Source of the DNA: an uncultured Coprococcus sp.
Lineage (GTDB): Bacteria; Bacillota; Clostridia; Lachnospirales; Lachnospiraceae
Length of the DNA stretch: 64,000 nucleotides
Direction: 5' to 3'
NCBI GenBank assembly: GCA_934277375.1
Contig: CAKQTZ010000011.1
Coordinates: 15,820-79,819, forward strand
Positions 56,708 through 64,000 of this stretch are shown piece after piece. Position 1 is the first letter of the stretch. Every line of letters begins with the position of its first letter. The notes under the pieces are model-generated. The model had not been told where the DNA came from and ran no database searches. It saw nothing but the letters and a program-made list of their open reading frames with translations. Both the position numbers and the translations under genes were made by a program.

Positions 56708-57655
56708 ATGAGTAGAACAAAGAAAGCTGTTATAGCTGCATCGATCATGATCGTGGCTGGTATTATCACTGTGATCTCAGCTCTTGTTGTAAATGGATTC
56801 AGATGGCCAAATGTGACTGTGAATCTGGCCCACATGACATCGGAGCCGGTGAACTATGTAAAGAAGACTGTTGATATAAAAGAAAAATTCAGAGCCATTG
56901 ATGTGAAGAGTGCATCGGATGTGGATGTTGCAGTGAAGAAAGCAAATGGAGATACAAGTTATGTGGAGTATTATGACTGTGAGAATCTGACGCATCATGT
57001 AGATATATCAGATGGTGTGCTCAGGATAACCGCAGACGACAGCAGAAACGCAGCGTTTAACGTTTCCATCGGTGTGTATACAGGAGCATGGCCGTCTGTG
57101 ACAGTATATCTGGCTGGTGCAGAGTATGATGATATGACGATTGTGACCAGCAGCGGTGACGTGGACATGGAATATTATCTTGCAATGGGCAATATCGATA
57201 TAGAGACATCCAGTGGGAATGTGAGAGTAAAAGGTGCAAATGCAGATTCACTGACGGTTGGAACCAGCAGCGGCGATATATTACTTGACAGTGTGGCATC
57301 GGGAAATGCGGATATATCGGCAAACAGCGGCGATATACAGCTCAGAGACATTGTGGTGTCAGACAGTTTAGGACTTAAAACTTCAAGCGGCGATATCTCA
57401 TCGGGGGCAGTAAAGGCAAAGCGAGTAAGCTGCCGTGCGTCGAGTGGAGATATCACTCTTGATAAGAGTGATGTTGTTGAGTACGACATCATAACCGCTA
57501 GCGGTGATGTATCTGTAGGTATTGATTCAAATAATAAGTATGTATTCAAGACAAAGACCTCCAGTGGCGATGTGGATGTGCCATACTCTACCGATGATGC
57601 AGAGGGAACATGTAGCATCAAGACAGGCAGTGGAGATATAAGCGTTACAGAGTAG
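56708..57655 (+). CDS. DUF4097 family beta-helix surface-side protein
   Basis: The protein has 315 residues from the ATG at 56708, which follows AAAGGAG; the longer frame starts inside DUF1700. One N-terminal membrane segment (about 7-28) is followed by an extracytoplasmic domain with at least eight repeats of TSSGD(V/I) or close forms, the usual DUF4097 right-handed beta-helix. It is probably the effector or sensor part of the PadR module. It ends before a hairpin terminator. Confidence 0.92.
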   Translation: MSRTKKAVIAASIMIVAGIITVISALVVNGFRWPNVTVNLAHMTSEPVNYVKKTVDIKEKFRAIDVKSASDVDVAVKKANGDTSYVEYYDCENLTHHVDISDGVLRITADDSRNAAFNVSIGVYTGAWPSVTVYLAGAEYDDMTIVTSSGDVDMEYYLAMGNIDIETSSGNVRVKGANADSLTVGTSSGDILLDSVASGNADISANSGDIQLRDIVVSDSLGLKTSSGDISSGAVKAKRVSCRASSGDITLDKSDVVEYDIITASGDVSVGIDSNNKYVFKTKTSSGDVDVPYSTDDAEGTCSIKTGSGDISVTE

Positions 57656-57699
57656 TGATACTTGAGCACAGAAAATGTTTGGTGTATTAAGAAAAATAT

Positions 57700-57733
57700 G
57701 GCAGGCTGTTTCGGAGTGAGCAGCCTGCCATTT
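57700..57733 (+). terminator. Terminator after the DUF4097 gene
   Basis: GGCAGGCTG (57700-57708) pairs with CAGCCTGCC (57721-57729), followed by ATTTG. Confidence 0.75.
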
Positions 57734-57932
57734 GTAACTTTTGAAGTTAATTAATAGAATAAAATTTTCATATGACGGCGACGCTTATTGTGAATTCACG
57801 GTAAAAATGTTATCTTTATTATATCTACCGGTAGATAAATGGTGTGTCAGGTTTGACATAAAACCAGACATGCAGCGTCAGCCTTTGCAAGAAGCAACTA
57901 TAACGGGCTGGTGTTTGATAGGGAGAGTATAT

Positions 57933-58994
57933 ATGAGTTCATTTGCATTGAGACTTGCTATATTGCCGTCAGCGTTATTATTATTGCTGGTGGTGGGGAG
58001 AAATAAAAACAGGCGTAATCCAACCAGTCTGCTTGTGTGGCTTTCGGTTCTTGGCGCTTTGAGTACCATACCGGCTGTGATTGTTGAGATATTTGGAGCA
58101 GGTGTGCTTTACGGATTTGGAATATATCCAGATACCGTACTGTATACTTTCATTGACTGTTTTCTGGTAGTTGCCATGATAGAGGAACTGGGCAAACTTG
58201 CAGTTATGCTCATATTGTCGTGGAAGAACAAGAACTTTGACCACAGTTATGATGGAGTTATATACGGAGTGTGTTCATCACTCGGATTTGCCACACTTGA
58301 GAATATATTGTATGTGTTCAGAGGCGGCATCGGACTTGGTGTTGTCCGGGCTGTGTCTGCTGTGCCATTACACTGTGCATGTGGAGTTGTCATGGGATTC
58401 TTCTATGCAAAAGCAAGGGAAAGGGCAAACAGGGGATACGGCGCGGAGGCGGCTGGCAATCTGGTGATTGCATACATAAGCGCGCTTGGAATACATGGAC
58501 TTTATGACTTTGTCTTGTCAGTGGAGGATACGAGCATAGTTATATGTATCGCTGTTCTGCTTATGGCGGTCATTATCATGATCGTACTTATATCCCATGC
58601 GGCAAGATATGACCATATAATATCAGTGCAGCCGATATGGACGGATCCATATAATTTCAGATATATGCCAGGCAGGGCTGGGGTGTATAACAGCTCCTGG
58701 CAGCCGTACGGTCAGCCGGGGCAGAATAGCAGCTGGCAGAATAACGGTCAGCAGCCGTACGGTCAGCCGGGGCAGAATAGCAGCTGGCAGAATAACGGTC
58801 AGCATCCATACGGTCAGCCGGTGCAGAATAGCAGCTGGCAGAATAATGGTCAGCAGCCGTACGGTCAGCCGGGGCAGAATAGCAGCTGGCAGAATAATGG
58901 TCAGCATCCATACGGTCAGCCGGTGCAGAATAGCAGCTGGCAGAATAACGGTCAGCAGCCATACAGCCAGTATGGGCAGAACAGGAATCTATAA
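57933..58994 (+). CDS. prsW: PrsW-family intramembrane metalloprotease with tandem-repeat tail
   Basis: The protein has 353 residues from the ATG at 57933, seven bases after GGGAG. The frame is open upstream but lacks a site there. About seven membrane segments carry the PrsW motifs: IEELGK (Glu-Glu), FATLENILY, HCACGVVMG and LGIHGLYDF (His ligands). PrsW in Bacillus cuts an anti-sigma factor. The cytoplasmic C-terminus is made of five 17-residue repeats with the core SSWQNNGQQPYGQPGQ. Because the repeats are exact at DNA level, length variation between strains is likely. Confidence 0.92.
   Translation: MSSFALRLAILPSALLLLLVVGRNKNRRNPTSLLVWLSVLGALSTIPAVIVEIFGAGVLYGFGIYPDTVLYTFIDCFLVVAMIEELGKLAVMLILSWKNKNFDHSYDGVIYGVCSSLGFATLENILYVFRGGIGLGVVRAVSAVPLHCACGVVMGFFYAKARERANRGYGAEAAGNLVIAYISALGIHGLYDFVLSVEDTSIVICIAVLLMAVIIMIVLISHAARYDHIISVQPIWTDPYNFRYMPGRAGVYNSSWQPYGQPGQNSSWQNNGQQPYGQPGQNSSWQNNGQHPYGQPVQNSSWQNNGQQPYGQPGQNSSWQNNGQHPYGQPVQNSSWQNNGQQPYSQYGQNRNL
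58725..58979 (+). repeat. Five tandem 51-bp repeats inside prsW
   Basis: Five units of 51 bases are preceded by one shortened unit. Units alternate between QQPYGQPGQ and QHPYGQPVQ versions, giving a 102-bp higher-order repeat present twice. Confidence 0.9.
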
Positions 58995-59025
58995 AAAAAT
59001 ATAATACAGATGAAGGAGAATAGAT

Positions 59026-60321
59026 ATGTTATTGATAAAGAATGGACGGGTCGTAGATGCGGTGTCACAGACAGATGAGATCATGGATGTGCTCATCGAT
59101 GGCAACAGGATAGTAAAGACAGGATATAATCTTAATCTGGAGGCCGGGGATACTGATGTCATAGACGCAGATGGCCTTGTGGTAGCTCCGGGGCTTGTGG
59201 ACACGCATGTACATTTTCGTGATCCGGGATTTACATATAAGGAAGATATCGAGACAGGTGCCGCTGCCGCTGCAAGAGGTGGATTCACGATGGTGGTATG
59301 CATGGCAAATACAAAGCCTGCAGTGGACAATCTTGAGACGCTCAAGTATATACAGGATAAGGGCGCAAAGACAGGAATACACGTTGTCCAGACCGCTACA
59401 GTCACAAAGGGGCTGGAGGGGAAAGAGCTGGTGGATATGGACACCCTTGCAGATGCAGGTGCTGCAGGATTCACAGATGACGGAATCCCTATCATGGATG
59501 AGAAGCTGCTCCTTAACGCTATGCAGAAGGCGAGAGAGCTTGATCTTCCGGTCAGCCTTCACGAGGAGGATCCGCTGTTCATTGTACAGCCAGGTGTAAA
59601 TCAGGGAAAGGTGTCAGAGAAGCTTGGATATGGTGGAGCTTCGAGAACGGCCGAGGATATTATGGTGGCAAGGGATTGCGTCCTGGCACTTCACACTGGT
59701 GCATCTGTATGTATACAGCACATAAGCTCAGGAAACTCTGTGGACATAGTAAGAACGGCAAAGAGGCTTGGGGCAGATGTTCATGCTGAAGCTACGCCGC
59801 ATCATTTTACTCTGATTGAGGATGCTGTGTTGAAGTATGGAACCATGGCGCGTATGAATCCGCCACTCAGGACAGAGAAGGACAGACGACAGATCATAGA
59901 GGGAATACAGGATGGAACTATAGATATGATAGTTACTGATCATGCACCTCACAGCAGTGAGGAGAAAGAAAGACCTCTTGACAAGGCACCAAGTGGTATA
60001 ACGGGACTTGAGACATCTCTGGCACTTGGAATATATTCACTTGTTCAGCCGGGATATATATCACTCTTAAAGCTCATGGAACTTATGAGCAAGAATCCAG
60101 CAGAATTCTACCGTATGGAACCGGGAAGAATAGCAGAGGGAGCACCTGCGGATATAGTTATATTTGGCGAAAATGAACAGTGGGTGGTTGAGAATTTTGC
60201 ATCAAAGGCAGTCAACAGCCCATTTGCAGGATGGACACTTCCTGGCAGGGTCCACTATACGATATGTGGCGGAAAGATTGTGTATGACGCAGACGCTTAT
60301 AATGAAGCGGTGAACAAATAG
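59026..60321 (+). CDS. pyrC: Dihydroorotase
   Basis: This 431-residue type I dihydroorotase has zinc ligands in VDTHVHFRDPGF, MANTKP, LHEEDPLF, HAEATPHHF and VTDHAPHS. It catalyses the third step of pyrimidine synthesis. AAGGAGA precedes the ATG. No other pyr gene or pyr attenuator is visible next to it; it may be read from the prsW side, 31 bases upstream. Confidence 0.96.
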   Translation: MLLIKNGRVVDAVSQTDEIMDVLIDGNRIVKTGYNLNLEAGDTDVIDADGLVVAPGLVDTHVHFRDPGFTYKEDIETGAAAAARGGFTMVVCMANTKPAVDNLETLKYIQDKGAKTGIHVVQTATVTKGLEGKELVDMDTLADAGAAGFTDDGIPIMDEKLLLNAMQKARELDLPVSLHEEDPLFIVQPGVNQGKVSEKLGYGGASRTAEDIMVARDCVLALHTGASVCIQHISSGNSVDIVRTAKRLGADVHAEATPHHFTLIEDAVLKYGTMARMNPPLRTEKDRRQIIEGIQDGTIDMIVTDHAPHSSEEKERPLDKAPSGITGLETSLALGIYSLVQPGYISLLKLMELMSKNPAEFYRMEPGRIAEGAPADIVIFGENEQWVVENFASKAVNSPFAGWTLPGRVHYTICGGKIVYDADAYNEAVNK

Positions 60322-60410
60322 ATTGCTGATGATAAGTGCTGCGTGTGTCAGGTTATCACATTTACGTGTGACGACATATGATAGAAAAGAGATTGGAAGA
60401 TAGACATATT

Positions 60411-60689
60411 ATGGATAAGATTAGACGACATTATGTATTCAAAGGAAGTGTACAAGGTGTAGGATTCAGATACCGTGCGACATATGCGGCGTCAATGTAT
60501 GGCGTTACCGGATGGGTGTGCAACAGATATGATGGGTCAGTGGAGATGGAGGCTCAGGGAACTTCCGAGTCGATAGATAAGATGGTGTCTGTTCTCAGAA
60601 ATGACAGATATATTTTCATAGAGGATATGGATGTAAGGGATATACCGCTGGAAGATGACAGTGGATTTCACGTCAGATCAGGCTGGTAG
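60411..60689 (+). CDS. acyP: Acylphosphatase
   Basis: The protein has 92 residues from the ATG at 60411, the normal family length; an in-frame ATG at 60378 would add 11 residues. The active-site loop GSVQGVGFRYRA holds the catalytic Arg, and the Asn is in GWVCNRYDGSVEMEAQG. It hydrolyses acyl phosphates such as acetyl or carbamoyl phosphate. Neither start has a strong ribosome binding site. Confidence 0.92.
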   Translation: MDKIRRHYVFKGSVQGVGFRYRATYAASMYGVTGWVCNRYDGSVEMEAQGTSESIDKMVSVLRNDRYIFIEDMDVRDIPLEDDSGFHVRSGW

Positions 60690-60712
60690 AGAAAGGATAA
60701 GGAGATATTACA

Positions 60713-61645
60713 GTGGTTAAAATAGATCTTATAACAGGGTTTCTTGGCTCTGGAAAGACTACATTTATCAAGAAATATGTCAATTATCTTACAGGTAAGG
60801 GATATAACATAGGAATACTTGAGAATGATTACGGCGCAGTAAATGTAGACATGATGCTGCTTCAGGATGTGATGGGGGAGAAATGCCATGCGGAGATGGT
60901 AGCCGGAGGCTGCGGAGAGGATTGTCACAAGAGGCGGTTCAAGACAAAGCTTATTGCCATGGGTATGAGCGGCTATGACCGCGTTATTGTGGAGCCGTCT
61001 GGTATATTTGATGTTGATGAATTTTTTGACGTGCTTCATGAGGAACCATTAGACAGATGGTATGAAGTTGGAAGCATTATATCTATAGTTGATGCTGAGC
61101 TTGACAGGGATATGGTCAGACAATCGAGATATATTCTTGCATCTGAGATAGCGAACTGTGGCAGTCTTGTAATGAGCAAGACGGATGGTGTATCAGCCGA
61201 AGAGATTGCGAAGACCATTGATTTTGTCAACACTACACTGGGAGAATTCCAATGTAAAAGACGCTTTGGGGATGAAGTAATAACAAAGAGCTGGGATGAA
61301 TTCGAAGATCATGATTTTGAAGGATTTATGTCAACTGGATATAGATTGAATGATCTTGTAAAGGAATGGTTCAAACAAAGTGATGTATATAAATCCGTGT
61401 ATATCATGAACAAGAACATGCCGCTCGACAGAATGAAGGATATAGTAAAGGCGATATTTGACGATAAGGAATGCGGAGACGTGTTCAGGATCAAGGGATT
61501 CCTCCGAAATGGCGAAGTTGGCTGGACAGAGATAAATGCCACATCAAAAAAGACAGAGGTAAAGCCTATAGAGGCAGGCCAGGAAATTATAATTATAATT
61601 GGTTCAAATTTGGTGGAAAAGAGAATCCAAAGCTATTTTGATTGA
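60713..61645 (+). CDS. CobW/COG0523-family GTPase
   Basis: The protein has 310 residues with a GTG start after AAGGAGA. Walker A is GFLGSGKT (9-16); LENDYGAVNVD and VEPSGIFD match the family, and the base-recognition motif reads SKTD. The metal-binding CxCC motif of usual members is replaced by CGEDC (in GGCGEDCHKRR). The protein is shorter than most CobW members and lacks their His-rich stretch. A metal chaperone role is likely but the metal is unknown. Confidence 0.87.
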   Translation: MVKIDLITGFLGSGKTTFIKKYVNYLTGKGYNIGILENDYGAVNVDMMLLQDVMGEKCHAEMVAGGCGEDCHKRRFKTKLIAMGMSGYDRVIVEPSGIFDVDEFFDVLHEEPLDRWYEVGSIISIVDAELDRDMVRQSRYILASEIANCGSLVMSKTDGVSAEEIAKTIDFVNTTLGEFQCKRRFGDEVITKSWDEFEDHDFEGFMSTGYRLNDLVKEWFKQSDVYKSVYIMNKNMPLDRMKDIVKAIFDDKECGDVFRIKGFLRNGEVGWTEINATSKKTEVKPIEAGQEIIIIIGSNLVEKRIQSYFD

Positions 61646-61669
61646 TAATGAGTAACAGGAGAATTATTC

Positions 61670-63526
61670 ATGGCAGATGATACTAAAAAACGGGCAGAAA
61701 GAAAATCTGTTAAATTGAATAAAGAGCAGAAACTTAAACTGAAGGTGGATCGGCTGAAGGAGCAGGCACAGATAGATCTGGACGGATATGTAACAAGCAG
61801 ATCAGCTCTCAGGGCAACCAGAAATGAGCTCCATGAGGAAGAGACTCGTTATACTCATATGAAAGCTGATTACGAGATGCTCAAGGAGCGTCACGCTCCA
61901 TATAAGGTATTGTATTATAAGGGCAAAAAACTCAGACGGTCAAAGCGCCATATAAAAGAATTGAACAGGGCCAGAAAACGTTATAGACGCGATATGAGGG
62001 AGCACAGAGAAGGAGTGCGGAGGAAGACTGTAACGAATATATTTGCATTTCTGGCGGCGCTTGCCATGCTTGCCATGATGCTGTGGCGTACCTGGCAGAT
62101 TGCACAGGGTATATATTATCTTGCAAAATATATAGATGGAGAAGCTCTTGAGACTATAGTTGTAGCTGTGTGCCGGCAACTACTGCAGGTGGCATGTATT
62201 GTGTACGGATTGGAGGTTATATGGCAGTCGCTTCAGGTGTGGGGGATGAAGCGCAAGGGTTGGACAGGACTACTTCGTATAACGGTTATGAAGAAGGCTT
62301 ATTGGCTGATGATAATCGGTGTGCCATTACAGCTTCTGTGTCACAGTGACATGATGACAAATGCAATGATGCTTATAACCATAATAAGTCAGATGGCCAT
62401 GGCGTCTCTTTTGTCCACAGAGAAGTCTGGCAGAATACTGGTCAAGACATTTTCCTGGATATATCTGACTGGGATATTTGTTATAGTGATGTATGGAATC
62501 GTGTTCTGCCGTAATTTTGAACTTTCAACAGATAAGATGGAGACTAGCACTTATCCAGTTGATAATAAGACCTATCTGTCACAGATATGGGAGATGTCTA
62601 CGGAGCCAGAATTCTATCATCTTGGGATGTATGGCAAGGATATAAGCAATGGTTATGGCATGATGACTATACCGGGATTGGCTTCAGCACAGACTCTGAG
62701 CAGTAAGGGCATGGATGATGAGTGTTGTACATCTATGACACCTCAGGGGCTTGCTGTCACTGACAGATATACTTTTATAAGTGCTTATTGCAGTACAAAA
62801 AAGCACCGGTCAGTTATATATGTTATTGATACGAAGACTAGACAGTACATCAAGACACTTGTGCTCAAGGACACAACACATGCGGGTGGACTTGCATATG
62901 ACACGAAAAATAATGTACTGTGGGTGTCATCGTATATGTCGGTTGAGGAAAATGATCAGGTAACCAAAAGGGCATCTATATCCTGTCTTACACTCAGTTC
63001 CATAAAGGCTTATGATTTTAATGTCACACATAAACCTATCCAGTTTAGAAATAAGTGTGCTGTCATGTTCCCTGCCACATCATTCATAACATTCTATGAT
63101 GGACATATATATGCGGGGTACTGGAAGAAAGATAAACATGGTTACAGTATGGCTGCAAGTTATGAGATCATAAATGGTGGAATAGCCATCGCGGATGAAC
63201 CGGATGAGGCATTTTATATTCCAGGCAGGGTTCAGGGGCTTCAGGTATACAGGAATGAAATTATATTCTCTATATCATATGGAGTCGATGAGTCCAGAAT
63301 AGAAGTGTATGATACAGAATCTGGAGAATTATCTAGTGTCAACTACAGCAAGGAAACACCAAGGCAGGAACTAAAGCTTCCCCAGAAGCTTGAACAGATA
63401 TATTCTTACAATGGTCAGCTATATTGTCTGTTCGAGTCGGGAAGTTATGCGTATCGTCTCACTGCACCTGTGTGTATGGACAGGGTTGTTGCACTGGATG
63501 AATCGTCGCTTGTGGAATTAAGATGA
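61670..63526 (+). CDS. Large membrane protein with coiled coil and probable extracellular beta-propeller
   Basis: This is a 618-residue protein I do not recognise by name. Residues 1-115 are highly charged and likely coiled coil (Lys/Arg/Glu-rich). Five hydrophobic segments follow (about 120-142, 165-185, 210-225, 230-245, 262-282). The rest (about 290-618) is soluble and contains strand-rich units such as VIYVIDTKTRQYIKTL, GGLAYDTKNNVLWVSSY and RIEVYDTESGELS, which look like a beta-propeller. A function cannot be read from this. AGGAGA precedes the ATG. Confidence 0.75.
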   Translation: MADDTKKRAERKSVKLNKEQKLKLKVDRLKEQAQIDLDGYVTSRSALRATRNELHEEETRYTHMKADYEMLKERHAPYKVLYYKGKKLRRSKRHIKELNRARKRYRRDMREHREGVRRKTVTNIFAFLAALAMLAMMLWRTWQIAQGIYYLAKYIDGEALETIVVAVCRQLLQVACIVYGLEVIWQSLQVWGMKRKGWTGLLRITVMKKAYWLMIIGVPLQLLCHSDMMTNAMMLITIISQMAMASLLSTEKSGRILVKTFSWIYLTGIFVIVMYGIVFCRNFELSTDKMETSTYPVDNKTYLSQIWEMSTEPEFYHLGMYGKDISNGYGMMTIPGLASAQTLSSKGMDDECCTSMTPQGLAVTDRYTFISAYCSTKKHRSVIYVIDTKTRQYIKTLVLKDTTHAGGLAYDTKNNVLWVSSYMSVEENDQVTKRASISCLTLSSIKAYDFNVTHKPIQFRNKCAVMFPATSFITFYDGHIYAGYWKKDKHGYSMAASYEIINGGIAIADEPDEAFYIPGRVQGLQVYRNEIIFSISYGVDESRIEVYDTESGELSSVNYSKETPRQELKLPQKLEQIYSYNGQLYCLFESGSYAYRLTAPVCMDRVVALDESSLVELR

Positions 63527-63541
63527 TTAACAAAAGTTAAA

Positions 63542-63569
63542 TTGACATTGCAGGCATAGTATGTATAAA
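63542..63569 (+). promoter_or_regulatory. Promoter before the repeat ORF at the window end
   Basis: TTGACA (63542-63547) and TATAAA (63564-63569) are 16 bases apart, upstream of GGAGGT at 63594-63599. Confidence 0.7.
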
Positions 63570-63605
63570 TGAACAAAATGAAAGGGACATTTTGGAGGTA
63601 CTTAT

Positions 63606-64000
63606 ATGGAGAACAACAGAGATGCAAATATATCGGAGATGCCATCGAACTATATGAATGTGGGGTCAGGCCCCATGCCGAATAATATGAATGTGGGGTC
63701 AGGCCCCATGCCGAATAATATGAATGTGGGGTCAGGCCCCATGCCGAATAATATGAACGTGGGGTCAGGCCCCATGCCGAATAATATGAACGTGGGGTCA
63801 GGACCCATGCCGAATTGCATGAATGTGGGGTCAGGCCCCATGCCGAATAATATGAACGTGGGGTCAGGACCCATGCCGAATTGCATGAATGTGGGGTCAG
63901 GCCCCATGCCGAATTGCATGAACGTGGGGTCAGGCCCCATGCCGAATAATATGAATGTGGGGTCAGGCCCCATGCCGAATAATATGAATGTGGGGTCAGG
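63606..64000 (+). CDS. ORF built of 11-residue repeats, partial at the 3' side
   Basis: It begins with ATG after GGAGGT and a good promoter, so it looks like a real gene start. Sixteen unique residues (MENNRDANISEMPSNY) are followed by at least ten copies of MNVGSGPMPNN, with NC instead of NN in some, and it runs out of the window. The repeats are 33 bases. No family is recognised; the unique part that might follow is outside the window. Confidence 0.6.
   Translation, partial: MENNRDANISEMPSNYMNVGSGPMPNNMNVGSGPMPNNMNVGSGPMPNNMNVGSGPMPNNMNVGSGPMPNCMNVGSGPMPNNMNVGSGPMPNCMNVGSGPMPNCMNVGSGPMPNNMNVGSGPMPNNMNVGS
63654..64000. repeat. 33-bp tandem repeats containing GGGGTCAGGCCCC
   Basis: About 10.5 nearly identical units occupy the end of the window. 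Each contains TGGGGTCAGGCCCCA, an interrupted palindrome also present as a dispersed element near 55640. A few units differ (GGACCC for GGCCCC, TGC for AAT). The array continues past the window. Confidence 0.92.

Noticed and set aside
57741..57932. 5' extension of the PrsW frame by 64 codons
   Set aside because: The extension lacks a ribosome binding site and does not resemble PrsW; GGGAG fits the ATG at 57933.
58623..58962. Minus-strand ORFs over the prsW repeats
   Set aside because: Frame openness is a by-product of the 51-bp repeat unit.
63650..63973. Minus-strand ORF with MGPDPTFILFG repeats
   Set aside because: It is the complement of the 33-bp repeats and has no start signal; the plus strand has promoter and ribosome binding site.

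Overview
The window is chromosomal DNA of a gut-type Firmicute, most likely a member of the Lachnospiraceae (a Coprococcus-like genome is my best guess, by inference). The signs are an rnf operon of clostridial order, a GGGtGRT/NifU-like gene pair, a NiaR-controlled NAD operon, a giant BspA/Ig-like surface protein, strong GGAGG ribosome binding sites and frequent AGA arginine codons. No rRNA or complete tRNA gene is visible.

Layout. 1-3079: the end of an rnf operon (C-terminus of a probable RnfE, then rnfA and rnfB), followed by nrdR and a YigZ/IMPACT protein. 3039-6117 (minus): an ABC exporter with one ATPase, two permeases and a small conserved protein. 6296-11428: an HtrA-type protease, a membrane protein, tgt-yajC and a PHP phosphoesterase. 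11787-13528: a NifU-like protein and a GGGtGRT protein, both with the codon use of highly expressed genes. 13529-15272: a decayed phage island with a tyrosine-integrase fragment, a holin and a GH25 endolysin; the Shine-Dalgarno sequences of both lysis genes lie in inverted repeats. 15383-25577: a YugP zinc protease, then a 3057-residue secreted surface protein whose promoter lies between 16-bp inverted repeats, a possible invertible switch. 25786-27927: a UvrD-like helicase.

28120-43350: a complete type I-C CRISPR-Cas locus (cas3-cas5c-cas8c-cas7c-cas4-cas1-cas2) with a leader and an array of 113 repeats and 112 spacers by my count. The locus is more AT-rich than its surroundings. An internal start inside cas8c encodes a Cas11c-like small subunit. 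At least 13 spacers fall into six groups that match the same peptide-coding sites with mostly synonymous differences, so related phages were sampled repeatedly at the same positions. The array is followed by an unrecognised AT-rich gene with no convincing start and by the tail of a lost potassium-channel gene.

44385-48538: small housekeeping and accessory genes (ADP-ribosylglycohydrolase, YdbC, YaiI, a methyltransferase joined to a HEPN-like domain, a deformylase-like protein, an AlkZ-related protein). 48692-52292: nadB-nadC-niaR-nadA, de novo NAD synthesis with its own repressor. 52523-55508: GH42 beta-galactosidase and an aldose-1-epimerase-like protein. 55799-57655: a PadR-DUF1700-DUF4097 envelope module with an operator on its own promoter. 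57933-63526: PrsW protease with a tandem-repeat tail, pyrC, acylphosphatase, a CobW-like GTPase and an unrecognised membrane protein. 63606-64000: the start of an ORF made of 33-bp repeats, each carrying a GGGGTCAGGCCCC unit that also occurs as a dispersed intergenic element at 55637-55704.
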